Both the position numbers and the translations under genes were made by a program. A DNA stretch of 64,000 bases from JAKLIX01 sp964605655. GTDB lineage: Bacteria > Bacteroidota > Bacteroidia > Bacteroidales > CAIXZF01. Every line of letters starts with the position of its first letter. Within the stretch, counting starts at the first letter, position 1. The notes beneath the pieces are model-generated. The model saw only the letters and a list, made by a program, of their open reading frames with translations. It searched no databases and was not told where the DNA came from. Location: assembly GCA_964605655.1 (NCBI GenBank), contig CAZSDK010000001.1, positions 62,001 to 126,000 of the forward strand, given 5' to 3'. This document shows positions 9,504 through 18,419 of the stretch, in pieces.

Positions 9504-9989
9504 ATGACAACTACAGAAGAAAAGGATTCCGTCTGTTGCCCTCCTTTCGACCCGGTACCCTGGGATGACAAGGAAATTCAGTGGTCCGGAAAGCTGTTCC
9601 TAAAAGACCATGTTTGTACACTTTTTTACATGCCCCTGAATTTCGGCAGTAAAATGAAAAGACTGGATGCAAAGATCAGGAATAGTCAGGCTACCGTTCC
9701 GGATTACCTCTGCCTTTCCGACCACACCTCCCGGTGGAATATGGATATCTATCTGTCGGTGGATAAGGAAATTCCCGGAGAAAACCATGTCTCTTTGACA
9801 GGCAAATTCTACAGCAGGGTCTATGAAGGCTCCTTCAGGGATACCGGAAAATGGATGACAGATTACAAGGAAAAGGCTAAAGGCAGGGGATATAAGGCGT
9901 CGAAATATTACATGTGGTACACCACTTGCCCCAAATGCGCTAAAAAATATGGGAAAAACTATGTGGTGATCCTGTCCCGGATTGAATAA
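9504..9989 (+). CDS. Conserved small protein with TTCPKCAKKYGKNYVV motif
   Basis: A 161-residue soluble protein. Its N terminus CCPPFDPVPWDDKEIQW and its C terminus TTCPKCAKKYGKNYVVIL match a widespread, uncharacterised bacterial family that databases often label simply as hydrolase; no catalytic mechanism is established to my knowledge. The CxxC near the C terminus and the CC near the N terminus could bind a metal or form disulfides (inference). No signal peptide or membrane segment. It lies 33 nt after the glycosyltransferase gene and converges on the next minus-strand gene, 41 nt away. Confidence 0.7.
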   Translation: MTTTEEKDSVCCPPFDPVPWDDKEIQWSGKLFLKDHVCTLFYMPLNFGSKMKRLDAKIRNSQATVPDYLCLSDHTSRWNMDIYLSVDKEIPGENHVSLTGKFYSRVYEGSFRDTGKWMTDYKEKAKGRGYKASKYYMWYTTCPKCAKKYGKNYVVILSRIE

Positions 9990-10030
9990 AGAAATCCGTC
10001 TACCAGGATCACCACATCCTGTGAGTGTCT

Positions 10031-12562
10031 TTACGGTATGTAAGAACCATTGACATCACCGAAACATATCCCTTTGATATTGAGAACATTCATCTCATCC
10101 TGATTGATGGTGACCGTCTGGGGTCTGAATAGCCAGTCACCTGAAGGGAAGCTGCTTATCATACCGACAAAGCGCTTGGTAATTAAAAGACCGTCGGCGG
10201 CATTGACGATATTGTTGGCAGTGACGTCGGCGGCAAGGGTCCTGAGAGGGGAAAGGGTGATCATACCGGTAAAATGCTGCAGGATCAAGGATGCATCCAA
10301 CGCATTGACACCACCCCAGGGAAGGGTTGTTTCCACCTTCACCGTGTACGTTCCGGCGGCAATTCCCGTAAACTGGTAATACCCCTGTGCGTTGGTTACG
10401 CACTGGGCAACCACAGTTTCTCCTTGTTTAAGGGAAACATTCAACCCTCCTAGGGTGGTGCTGGCACTATTGTCGTATGTGATATAGCCTCCTACACCGG
10501 TGCATCCTCCTGCCTGGACCGACCCGTTGAGGAACTGGGCAGGTACAGGGCTTCCGTTCAGGTCGGTGACCTGGCAGGCTCCTTCAACACCCAGATTCCA
10601 GACAAGATCTGCAGTACCCGGCGCAGCAATGAAACGAATTTCCAGGAGCGTTCCTCCGGGCATCGTCAGAGGGTACACGCTGAACCAGGCAACCAGGATA
10701 TTCTGGTCTGTAGCATTCACCTGGAAAAAACCCGGGGGCAGCAGGGTATTAACGTTCTGATACCCGACATAGACCAATTGCTGAGAATTGTACTGCAGAT
10801 TCAGTGAGATCGATGATATTTCTGTCAGTTCGCTGATCTGGACGGGGACAGTCACCATTCCCGGACAAGATTCCACTTCAGGGATGCTCACCACCACGGG
10901 ATTTCCCAAGACCACCAGTACCGATGTTTCAGCCGTATTCTCACACCCCACATTATCCGTCACAGTAACGGTGTATGTCGTGAATGTTTCAGGACTGACA
11001 ACGATGGAGGGTCCTGTCATCCCATTGCTCCATTCGAAGGTGAAAGGAGGGTTGACACCCTGGGCCTCGGCGGTCAATGTTGCTGAAGCACCTAGCTGAA
11101 TGGTCTGATAGGTGGGCACGTTCAGCGTTGGCTTCGGCATGACGATGATCTCAAAGACCATAGGAATGCCCGGGCAATTGTTCGCATGCGGGGTCGCCGT
11201 GATCACAGCATGAACCGGATTACTACTGTTATTGACAGCTGTAAAAGCAGGAAGATTGCCCGATCCTGAGGAGGGCAATCCAATGGAGATGTCGCTGTTA
11301 GTCCAGGTGAAAGTGGTCCCGGTCTGATTACCTGTAAACTCTTGCACTGAAACGCTGGAACCAGGACAAACATTATAGTCAGGCGATTGTAAAGCCGTTG
11401 GTGACGGATAAACGGTAAGTGTCACATTGACTACGTTTCCAGGGCAATTATTTGCAACCGGTGTGATGCTGAGGGTGCTTGTGATAACATTGGAGGTCAG
11501 GTTCACGGGCACGAAGGAGGGCAGATTTCCATTTCCTGAAGCAGGCAAACCGATACCCGGATTACTGTTAGTCCAGGTTGCCGTTGATCCGGGGATGTTG
11601 CTGTTAAAAATGACAGGGGAGGTGGCTACATTGTTACAGGCAGACATGCTGTACACGGGATTCAGAGTTGGTGTAGGATTCACCTTGATGGTGAAAGTAA
11701 CAGGATTCCCTGAACATCCGTTGGAGGCGGGCGTCACCGTGATCGTGCCAATGATTGCGTTCAGGGTGCTGTTAACGGCAAGAAAAGGTTGTATGCTTCC
11801 GTTTCCTCCGAGATCAAGTCCAATGGCCGTGTTGCTGTTGCTCCAGGTAAATGTGGTTCCCGGGAAAGAACTGTTGAAATTGATGGCCGTAGTCATGGTC
11901 TTGTTACAATAGGTCTTGTTGGAGACCGGATACATAGTTGGGCTTGGTTTCACGGTAATGGTGAATATCATCGGAGCACCAATACAACCGCTCACCACAG
12001 GCTTCACCGTGATGGTTGCGGTTATATTGTTGTAACTTGTGTTGTGTGCCGTGAATGACGGAATATTGCCTGTCCCGCTTGCCGGCAAGCCTATATTGGG
12101 GTTGCTGTTCGTCCACGTGCCATTGAAAATGGCTCCCGAACCAATGAAGTCAATGGCCGGGACCTGAGAATTATTACAGGCCGTTACATTGGGCGACTGA
12201 AATAACACCGGGACAACAACCACCTCTATCCTCAATGAATCCATGACCATCTCATCTTCATCGGAAAGGGTCAGGACATACCAGGAGGTTGCTAATGGAA
12301 CAAATTGAACCTCTGATTGTTGTGAGGTAAAACCTTCAGGATTGGAGGTCCAGGAATACTGGTAATTGCCACTGCCTCCTGAAACATAGGCATGCATGAT
12401 GGCAGAATCCCCCTGACACACCGTCTGATTATCGACTACGATGGAGTCGATCTTAAGAGGATCTTCCAAGGTGGTGTTACGGAGTAAAACATCATTTTGG
12501 CTGGCTTGTGCATGTAAAAAAGTGATGCACAACAAAATAGATACGAAAACATGTCTGATCAT
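10031..12562 (-). CDS. Secreted PKD-repeat protein with cohesin-like and dockerin-like domains
   Basis: An 843-residue exported protein: signal peptide (MIRHVFVSILLCITFLHAQA), a PKD-like domain (about 40-115), four tandem modules of about 85-90 residues each carrying W-[ST]-N-S-x-x-x-IGL followed by a G-x-x-x-F-x-x-x-N segment (about 120-470), and another PKD-like domain (about 475-550). Next comes a cohesin-like beta-sandwich (from VVVSIPEVESCPGMVTVPVQ, about 555-680), then an SdrD-B/carboxypeptidase-like domain (GGLNVSLKQGETVVAQC) and a dockerin-like double helix (VNALDASLILQHFTG and VNAADGLLITKRFVG). No standard T9SS sorting domain follows. Cohesin and dockerin normally pair between proteins, so one chain holding both is unusual. 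Domain calls are by eye. Confidence 0.75.
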   Translation of the reverse strand: MIRHVFVSILLCITFLHAQASQNDVLLRNTTLEDPLKIDSIVVDNQTVCQGDSAIMHAYVSGGSGNYQYSWTSNPEGFTSQQSEVQFVPLATSWYVLTLSDEDEMVMDSLRIEVVVVPVLFQSPNVTACNNSQVPAIDFIGSGAIFNGTWTNSNPNIGLPASGTGNIPSFTAHNTSYNNITATITVKPVVSGCIGAPMIFTITVKPSPTMYPVSNKTYCNKTMTTAINFNSSFPGTTFTWSNSNTAIGLDLGGNGSIQPFLAVNSTLNAIIGTITVTPASNGCSGNPVTFTIKVNPTPTLNPVYSMSACNNVATSPVIFNSNIPGSTATWTNSNPGIGLPASGNGNLPSFVPVNLTSNVITSTLSITPVANNCPGNVVNVTLTVYPSPTALQSPDYNVCPGSSVSVQEFTGNQTGTTFTWTNSDISIGLPSSGSGNLPAFTAVNNSSNPVHAVITATPHANNCPGIPMVFEIIVMPKPTLNVPTYQTIQLGASATLTAEAQGVNPPFTFEWSNGMTGPSIVVSPETFTTYTVTVTDNVGCENTAETSVLVVLGNPVVVSIPEVESCPGMVTVPVQISELTEISSISLNLQYNSQQLVYVGYQNVNTLLPPGFFQVNATDQNILVAWFSVYPLTMPGGTLLEIRFIAAPGTADLVWNLGVEGACQVTDLNGSPVPAQFLNGSVQAGGCTGVGGYITYDNSASTTLGGLNVSLKQGETVVAQCVTNAQGYYQFTGIAAGTYTVKVETTLPWGGVNALDASLILQHFTGMITLSPLRTLAADVTANNIVNAADGLLITKRFVGMISSFPSGDWLFRPQTVTINQDEMNVLNIKGICFGDVNGSYIP

Positions 12563-12631
12563 AGTAGCAATTTTATATATTTATATAATTAATATGTATA
12601 ATTTTATTAAGTCAGCAACAAATACTAAGAC

Positions 12632-12679
12632 GGCCCGGTCATCAAATAGTTGCCGGGCCTGAAAAAAAATAATTTGATG
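12632..12679. other. Candidate H-type RNA pseudoknot beside leuS
   Basis: A perfect 7-bp stem GGCCCGG (12632-12638) / CCGGGCC (12653-12659). Its loop holds CATCAAAT (12640-12647), which is the exact complement of ATTTGATG at 12672-12679. On the plus strand the arrangement has a 1-nt first loop and a 12-nt A-rich third loop, the usual geometry of an H-type pseudoknot. On the minus strand the same bases lie in the leuS 3' untranslated region, between its stop at 12690 and the next gene. No canonical U-tract follows the stem on the minus strand, so it is not an ordinary intrinsic terminator. Confidence 0.45.
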
Positions 12680-12689
12680 TAAGAATCCC

Positions 12690-15458
12690 CTAAACGACGA
12701 TATTGATAATCTTTCCCGGAACGACGATTATCTTCTTAACACCCTGTGGTCCAATCCATTTTGAAGATTCCGGGGATAAAAGAACAGCCTCTTCAATTTC
12801 CTTTACCGTGGATCCAACAGGCATGTCCAGTTTGAATCTCATCTTTCCATTAAAGGAAACCGGGTAGGAAAAAGTATTCTCAGCGGTAAAAACCGGATCA
12901 TAAACAGGGAAAGGAGCCTGACTGATACTGGGAGGATTGCCGGATAATTCCCAAAGTTCCTCCGCTATATGAGGGGCAAATGGTGATATCAGAATGAGGA
13001 GAGGCTGAAGGACCGCTTTTTTATTGCACTTCAGGTCAGTGAGTTCATTCACACAAATCATGAAGGTACTCACCACTGTATTCAGCGACAGGCGTTCGAT
13101 ATCCTCTTCGACTTTTCTTATGGTCTTGTGAAGCACCTTCAGTTCGGCAGGACTGGGTTCCTGCGCGGAAATAAAGAACTCATTCTCCTGGTTATGAAAC
13201 AGTTTCCAGAGTTTCCGGATAAAACGGAACACGCCTTCGATGCCATGGGTATCCCAGGGTTTTGACTGCTCCAGCGGGCCCAGGAACATCTCATAAAGAC
13301 GAAAGGTATCAGCCCCGTACTTATAGATCAGTTCATCCGGGTTTACCGTATTGTGAAGGGATTTGGACATCTTCTCCACTTCGTGTCCACATAAACAGGT
13401 GCCATTCTCAAGAATAAATTCTGCTGTTGCATAATCCGGACGCCAGGCCCTGAAACCTTCCAGGTCAAGACGGTCATTCACATCCACCAGGCGGACATCC
13501 ACATTAATGGAGACGGTATCATAGCTATCTTTCAGGTTCCTGGAAACGAATACATTCTGTCCCTTCAACTGGTAGACGATGCTGGACCTGCCTTGTATCA
13601 TCCCCTGGTTGACCAGTTTTTTATAAGGTTCCTCCCTGACGGTCAAACCCATGTCATAAAGAAATTTATTCCAGAAACGGCTGTAGATCAGGTGACCCGT
13701 TGCATGTTCTGCTCCACCGATATATAAGTCAATATCCTGCCAGTAATTCACGGCCTCTTTCGAAAAATAGGCATTCTCGTTGGCAGGGTCCATATACCGG
13801 AGGTAATATCCTGATGAACCGGCAAAACCAGGCATTGTATTGGTTTCCAGCGGATATCCTTCTTTTGAGACCCAGTTTTTAGCCCTGGCCAGGGGTGGTT
13901 CTCCTGTTTTCGCAGGCTGATAGGAATCAATCTCTGGCAACAACAAGGGCAAGTCCTCATCGGGAAGCATATAGGGCATCCCGTTCCTGTAATAGACCGG
14001 GAAGGGTTCCCCCCAGTATCGCTGTCTGCTGAAGATGGCATCCCTCAAACGGTAGTTGACCGTCCCTTTCCCCAGTTCCTTTTCTTCCATTTTCCTGATG
14101 GCAGCGTTAATGGCTTCCTTCACATCCATTCCATTGAGAAAACCAGAGTTCATCAGGGTCCCTTCCTTGGCATCGTAAGAGGTTTCGGTTATATCTCCTC
14201 CGGAAACCACCTGAATGATGGGGAGTTCAAAGTGCCGGGCAAAAGCGTAGTCACGGCTGTCATGAGCAGGTACAGCCATAATGGCTCCTGTGCCGTAACC
14301 CGCCAGCACATAATCAGCTACCCAGACAGGGATTCGCTCTCTGCTCAGCGGATTCTCTGCATAAGACCCGGTGAACACCCCGGTGATCTTCTTCACCTCA
14401 GCCATTCGCTCTCTTTCGGAACGGTTTTTTGCCCAATTCACGTATTCTCCAACAGCTTCTTTTCTTTCCGGGGTGGCCAGTATCTCAATCCATTCATGTT
14501 CCGGTGCCAGCACCATAAAGGTAGCTCCGAAAATGGTGTCCGGACGGGTGGTGAAAATCTCTAGATCAAGGTTATCATGACCATGAACCGGGAAATGAAC
14601 AGAGGCACCTTCCGATCGTCCGATCCAGTTCTTTTGCATCTCTTTCAGCGACTCAGACCAATCCACCTGGTCAAGACCCTTTAGCAACCGTTCCGCATAA
14701 GCAGTGATGCGCAACAACCACTGTTTCATCAGTCTTCTCTCAACAGGATGCCCACCTCTGACCGAATACCCTTCCTTCACCTCATCATTGGCAAGGACGG
14801 TACCCAGCTCGGGACACCAGTTTACAAGGGTGTCGGACAAATACGCCAGTCGGTAGTTCATCAGGACTCCCTGACGGGCCACTTCATCCATGGCCTTCCA
14901 GTCCGCAGCAGTCAGGGTCAGTATTTCTGTACATGCAGCATCCAGTCCGCCGGTACCTTCCCGGTTCAGATGTTCTACCAGGGCAGAAACAGGTTCCGCT
15001 TTCCCGTTTACATTGTTGTACCACGAATTGAACAACTGCTTGAAGGTCCACTGTGTCCACTTGTAATATTTTGGATCACAGGTCCTTACTTCACGGTCCC
15101 AGTCATAGGAAAACCCCATCATATCGAGTTGCTCCCTGTAGCGAGCTATGTTCTTCTCGGTGGTAAGAGCGGGATGCTGCCCGGTTTGAATGGCGTATTG
15201 TTCCGCAGGAAGCCCATACGCATCATACCCCATGGGATGAAGAACATTAAATCCCTTATGTCTTTTATACCGCGCAAAAATATCTGAGGCAATGTATCCC
15301 AGTGGGTGTCCGACATGTAACCCTGCCCCCGAGGGGTAAGGGAACATATCAAGAACGTAGAACTTGGGCCTTGAGTGATCTATTCCAACGGAAAATGTCT
15401 TGTGCTCCTGCCAGTATTTCCTCCATTTCTTCTCAACCTCAATAAAATCATAGTCCAT
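12690..15458 (-). CDS. leuS: Leucyl-tRNA synthetase
   Basis: A 922-residue class I aminoacyl-tRNA synthetase that charges tRNA-Leu in the cytoplasm. The HIGH-type signature is in PYPSGAGLHVGHPLGY (near residue 45), the CP1 editing domain includes TTRPDTIFGATFMVLAPEH and the KMSKS loop is VEKMSKSLHNTVNP. The C-terminal anticodon-binding and LeuS-specific domain ends the protein. Length fits Bacteroidota LeuS. It is divergent from ftsX, and the 138 nt between the two starts hold the ftsX promoter. A variant box TAACTTCG on the minus strand at 15527-15534 could serve leuS. Confidence 0.98.
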   Translation of the reverse strand: MDYDFIEVEKKWRKYWQEHKTFSVGIDHSRPKFYVLDMFPYPSGAGLHVGHPLGYIASDIFARYKRHKGFNVLHPMGYDAYGLPAEQYAIQTGQHPALTTEKNIARYREQLDMMGFSYDWDREVRTCDPKYYKWTQWTFKQLFNSWYNNVNGKAEPVSALVEHLNREGTGGLDAACTEILTLTAADWKAMDEVARQGVLMNYRLAYLSDTLVNWCPELGTVLANDEVKEGYSVRGGHPVERRLMKQWLLRITAYAERLLKGLDQVDWSESLKEMQKNWIGRSEGASVHFPVHGHDNLDLEIFTTRPDTIFGATFMVLAPEHEWIEILATPERKEAVGEYVNWAKNRSERERMAEVKKITGVFTGSYAENPLSRERIPVWVADYVLAGYGTGAIMAVPAHDSRDYAFARHFELPIIQVVSGGDITETSYDAKEGTLMNSGFLNGMDVKEAINAAIRKMEEKELGKGTVNYRLRDAIFSRQRYWGEPFPVYYRNGMPYMLPDEDLPLLLPEIDSYQPAKTGEPPLARAKNWVSKEGYPLETNTMPGFAGSSGYYLRYMDPANENAYFSKEAVNYWQDIDLYIGGAEHATGHLIYSRFWNKFLYDMGLTVREEPYKKLVNQGMIQGRSSIVYQLKGQNVFVSRNLKDSYDTVSINVDVRLVDVNDRLDLEGFRAWRPDYATAEFILENGTCLCGHEVEKMSKSLHNTVNPDELIYKYGADTFRLYEMFLGPLEQSKPWDTHGIEGVFRFIRKLWKLFHNQENEFFISAQEPSPAELKVLHKTIRKVEEDIERLSLNTVVSTFMICVNELTDLKCNKKAVLQPLLILISPFAPHIAEELWELSGNPPSISQAPFPVYDPVFTAENTFSYPVSFNGKMRFKLDMPVGSTVKEIEEAVLLSPESSKWIGPQGVKKIIVVPGKIINIVV

Positions 15459-15550
15459 TTTCCTAACAATTACTCCAACAAATTCAGGGATGGTTGGATG
15501 GTTAATATCCAGAGACTTTCAGGCTGCGAAGTTAGGAAAAGTCGCAGAAA

Positions 15551-15582
15551 TTGTAAGCCCAGCCAGTTTTTTTATATCTTTG
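15551..15582 (+). promoter_or_regulatory. Promoter of the ftsX-DUF3098-uppP-truB operon
   Basis: TTG at 15551-15553, a 21-nt spacer and a perfect TATCTTTG at 15575-15582. The ftsX ATG at 15597 is only 14 nt after the -7 box, so the transcript should be almost leaderless. Confidence 0.7.
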
Positions 15583-15596
15583 GCGGTCCTAAAACC

Positions 15597-16472
15597 ATGG
15601 GCTACAGAGAAGATCGATACAACAGAAGGAGGCTTCAAACCTCTTACATTACGACCGTGTTCAGCATCACCCTGGTGTTGTTCATGCTCGGATTGTTGGG
15701 CATTCTCCTTTACCATGCCCAGAAGATATCTGATTATGTCAAGGAGAACATAGGGTTCACGGTGATTATCCATGACAATGTGAAGGAAGCGGATATCCAG
15801 AAACTTCAGGAGGAATTCGGAGGGTCGTCTTACGTAAATGCCATTACGTTTATTTCAAAGGAAGAAGCCGCCCAACAACTGATGAAAGACCTGGGTGAGG
15901 ATTTTGTGGGCTTCCTTGGATTTAATCCTTTGCTGCCTTCCCTGGAACTGAAACTCAAAGCTGAATATGCCAATGCCGACAGCCTGAGGATCATTGAGAA
16001 GAAAATCCTTGCCATGAAAGGGGTCAAGGAGGTGGTGTATCAAAAATCACTCGTCGAAAAGGTCAACGAAAACCTGAAGAAAGTGAGCTTTGTGATCCTG
16101 GGGTTCAGCGCTCTCTTGTTGATCGTATCTATTGCACTGATTAACAATACTATACGTTTAGCGATTTATTCCAGGAGGTTTTTAATCAAAACCATGCAAT
16201 TGGTCGGAGCTACGGAATTTTTTATCCGAAAGCCCTTCCTTATCCGTGGAATGCTGCATGGGATATATGGGGCTGTCGCTGCCCTGGTTCTGTTGGTGAT
16301 CACCATGTATTTTGCCCAGAGACAACTCCCGGAACTGGTACAGTTGCAGGATCTGAAGCTTTATTCTATCCTGTTTGGTTTTATTACGCTCCTGGGTATC
16401 ATCATATCATTTATTTCCACTTATTTTGCAGTGAGAAAATTCCTGAGGCTTAGAACAGAATTACTTTATTAA
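15597..16472 (+). CDS. ftsX: Cell-division ABC-type permease FtsX
   Basis: A 291-residue FtsX-family membrane protein. With FtsE it normally links septum formation to activation of peptidoglycan hydrolases. It shows one N-terminal membrane segment (ITLVLFMLGLLGILLYHA), a periplasmic domain of about 110 residues (from KENIGFTVIIHDNVKEADIQ), then three more segments ending near the C terminus in FAVRKFLRL. The start is the ATG at 15597 directly after the promoter; an ORF extension back to 15375 runs through the promoter and is rejected. No ftsE lies beside it, as is common in Bacteroidota. First gene of the operon; DUF3098 follows after 12 nt. Confidence 0.93.
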   Translation: MGYREDRYNRRRLQTSYITTVFSITLVLFMLGLLGILLYHAQKISDYVKENIGFTVIIHDNVKEADIQKLQEEFGGSSYVNAITFISKEEAAQQLMKDLGEDFVGFLGFNPLLPSLELKLKAEYANADSLRIIEKKILAMKGVKEVVYQKSLVEKVNENLKKVSFVILGFSALLLIVSIALINNTIRLAIYSRRFLIKTMQLVGATEFFIRKPFLIRGMLHGIYGAVAALVLLVITMYFAQRQLPELVQLQDLKLYSILFGFITLLGIIISFISTYFAVRKFLRLRTELLY

Positions 16473-16484
16473 TTTTCACCGAAA

Positions 16485-16787
16485 ATGGATGTAAAGAAAA
16501 AAACAACCGTAGCTCCTCCACCTCCCAAGTCCAAGGCACCTGTTCCTGAAAAGAAGGTCGAATTTGCACTCGGTAAAGAGAATTATTTTTTGGTATTCCT
16601 GGGGTTGGGGCTGATCCTGATCGGGTTTCTCCTCATGATTGGCGGTAATTCGGATGATCCAAAGGTTTTCAGTGACCAGATCTACAGTTTTCGCCGGCTT
16701 ACCCTGGCTCCGTTGCTGATACTGGCTGGTTATATCGTGGAGATCTTTGCCATCATGAAAAAACCCAAGACCCGTTCTGAAGAATGA
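16485..16787 (+). CDS. DUF3098 family small membrane protein
   Basis: A 100-residue protein with a proline/lysine-rich cytoplasmic N terminus (TTVAPPPPKSKAPVPEKK) and two hydrophobic segments (YFLVFLGLGLILIGFLLMIG and TLAPLLILAGYIVEIFAIM) separated by a short loop with SDDPKVFSDQIYSFRR. This matches the Bacteroidota DUF3098 family, whose function is unknown. It is routinely found between ftsX and uppP, and here it overlaps uppP by 4 nt (ATGA), indicating translational coupling and a possible role at the division site or in cell-wall lipid recycling. Confidence 0.88.
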   Translation: MDVKKKTTVAPPPPKSKAPVPEKKVEFALGKENYFLVFLGLGLILIGFLLMIGGNSDDPKVFSDQIYSFRRLTLAPLLILAGYIVEIFAIMKKPKTRSEE

Positions 16788-17563
16788 GTTTGCTGGAGGC
16801 AATCCTGATTGCCATTGTTGAAGGAATCACCGAATTCCTGCCGATATCTTCAACCGGTCACATGGTCCTTACCCAGCACCTGCTGGGTGTTCAAAGCACC
16901 GATTTTGTTAAAGCTTTTATTGTCAACATTCAGTTCGGAGCCATCCTTTCGGTCATCGTTCTTTATTGGAAGCGCTTTTTTCAAAGTTGGAGCTTTTACA
17001 AGAAACTGGCCGTGGCCTGTCTGCCACTGATAATTGCATTTCTGATTGAAAAACAGATAGATACCATGCTTGAGAATGTGTGGGTTGTAGCCACCTCCCT
17101 GTTACTGGGAGGTATCGTTCTGTTATTTGTCGATAAATGGTTTCACGTCAGGGAAGAAGAGGAGTCACCCCTCACCTACCAGTCAGCATTTTTGATCGGT
17201 CTCTTTCAGATCATTTCGGTCATACCTGGTGTCTCCAGGTCGGCCGCCACTATTGTGGGCGGTATGAGCCGCAAACTCAGCAGAAAATCAGCGGCCGAGT
17301 TTTCATTTTTTCTTGCGGTGCCTACCATGTTCGCGGCTTCAGCCTTCAAGCTGATGAAAAATTATCATGACATACACACACAAGATATTCAGTTGCTGCT
17401 CATCGGTAATATTGTGTCATTCCTGGTAGCCATGCTGGCCATACGCACCTTCATCCATTTTCTGACCCGGCATGGGTTTCGTTTGTTCGGCTGGTATCGC
17501 ATCCTGTTGGGACTGCTGATCCTGGGATTGCTCGCCAGCGGTCAATCGTTAAACATTCTTTGA
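16784..17563 (+). CDS. uppP: Undecaprenyl-diphosphatase UppP (BacA)
   Basis: A 259-residue polytopic membrane enzyme that dephosphorylates undecaprenyl diphosphate to the lipid carrier used for peptidoglycan and O-antigen export. The family signatures are clear: EGITEFLPISSTGHM near residue 10 (Glu and Ser/His of the active site) and PGVSRSAATI near residue 148. The ATG overlaps the DUF3098 stop (ATGA), and its own stop overlaps the truB start (TGATG). Confidence 0.97.
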   Translation: MSLLEAILIAIVEGITEFLPISSTGHMVLTQHLLGVQSTDFVKAFIVNIQFGAILSVIVLYWKRFFQSWSFYKKLAVACLPLIIAFLIEKQIDTMLENVWVVATSLLLGGIVLLFVDKWFHVREEEESPLTYQSAFLIGLFQIISVIPGVSRSAATIVGGMSRKLSRKSAAEFSFFLAVPTMFAASAFKLMKNYHDIHTQDIQLLLIGNIVSFLVAMLAIRTFIHFLTRHGFRLFGWYRILLGLLILGLLASGQSLNIL

Positions 17564-18255
17564 TGAAGGATTCTTTACAGGAAGGGCAGATCCTTCTGAT
17601 TGACAAACCTTATGGCTGGACGTCATTCGACGTGGTAAACAAGATCAAGATCCTGCTCCGTTATGAGTTGGGGCTGCCGAAAATTAAGATAGGACATGCC
17701 GGCACCCTCGATCCCCTGGCAACGGGACTTCTTATAGTTTGTACCGGCAAATTCACCAAAAGGATCGAGGAGTTTCAGGATCAGGAAAAAGAATATACGG
17801 GCACCTTTTACCTTGGAAAGACTACTCCTTCCCATGACATGGAGCACGAACCTGATGAAGACTTTCCGGTGGATCATCTTACTGAGGAGGTGATCATTGA
17901 TACCGCAAGCCGGTTTCTGGGTTTCATTGAACAGGTCCCTCCCGTATTTTCTGCCATCAAGGTCGAAGGCCGCAGGGCATACAAATTTGCACGTAAGAAG
18001 CAGGATCTCAGGTTGGAACCAAGGTTGATACAGATCCGGGCTTTTGATATCACGGCTGTCAGGATGCCCCAGGTAGACTTCAGGGTGATATGCAGCAAAG
18101 GAACCTATATCAGGGCCCTGGCCAGGGATTATGGTAAGGCACTGCGCAGTGGTGCCTACCTTCAACGGTTGTGCAGGACCCGCATAGGGGACTTTCAGCT
18201 TTCAGAGGCAGTGACTATAGATGCCCTGCCGCAACGATTTGGTATTCAGCCTTAA
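17563..18255 (+). CDS. truB: tRNA pseudouridine-55 synthase TruB
   Basis: A 230-residue enzyme that isomerises U55 in the T-arm of tRNAs. The catalytic Asp is in GHAGTLDPLATGLLIVCTGK, near residue 50. Other family segments are YTGTFYLGKTTPSHDME, QVPPVFSAIKVEGRRAYKFAR and CSKGTYIRALARDYG. The in-frame TTG at 17560 is not needed; the ATG at 17563 overlaps the uppP stop and continues the coupled operon. Lacks the long C-terminal PUA extension of some TruB proteins, which is common in this phylum. Confidence 0.96.
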   Translation: MKDSLQEGQILLIDKPYGWTSFDVVNKIKILLRYELGLPKIKIGHAGTLDPLATGLLIVCTGKFTKRIEEFQDQEKEYTGTFYLGKTTPSHDMEHEPDEDFPVDHLTEEVIIDTASRFLGFIEQVPPVFSAIKVEGRRAYKFARKKQDLRLEPRLIQIRAFDITAVRMPQVDFRVICSKGTYIRALARDYGKALRSGAYLQRLCRTRIGDFQLSEAVTIDALPQRFGIQP

Positions 18256-18285
18256 ATCTGGTCAATTTCCTCCCTGACACCCTGG

Positions 18286-18317
18286 TTGGTTTTTCATCGA
18301 AAAATTTCATATCTTTG
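18286..18317 (+). promoter_or_regulatory. Promoter of queA-ispD
   Basis: TTG at 18286-18288, a 21-nt spacer and TATCTTTG at 18310-18317. Unlike most promoters here it lies far (136 nt) from the start codon, giving queA an unusually long leader. Confidence 0.7.
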
Positions 18318-18331
18318 CAAACTTTTTTAAC

Positions 18332-18419
18332 GTGATTGCGTTGAATAAGAGATTTAAAGCGTAATGGACCCTGTGTGCCGGATCACCTAAGAAGGTGTTC
18401 AATGGCGCATGGTTATTGA
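18332..18419 (+). other. Structured queA leader with tiny upstream ORFs
   Basis: Within the queA leader, 18374-18409 can fold as an outer stem TGTGCC/GGCGCA (one G-U pair), an internal loop, a GA/TC pair, a T-T mismatch and a 5-bp stem CACCT/AGGTG capped by AAGA. Three very short frames surround it: GTG at 18332 to TAA at 18362 (10 codons), ATG at 18364 to TAA at 18388 (8 codons, overlapping the first as TAATG) and ATG at 18402 to TGA at 18417 (5 codons). No known riboswitch class is recognised. The rest of the gap, to 18453, is A/T-rich. Confidence 0.4.

Noticed and set aside
10031..12562. Part of a cellulosome
   Set aside because: There is only one cohesin-like and one dockerin-like domain in the same protein, and no glycoside hydrolases or scaffoldin nearby.
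15375..15596. N-terminal extension of ftsX
   Set aside because: It runs through the ftsX promoter and into the leuS start region; FtsX homologues start near the ATG at 15597.
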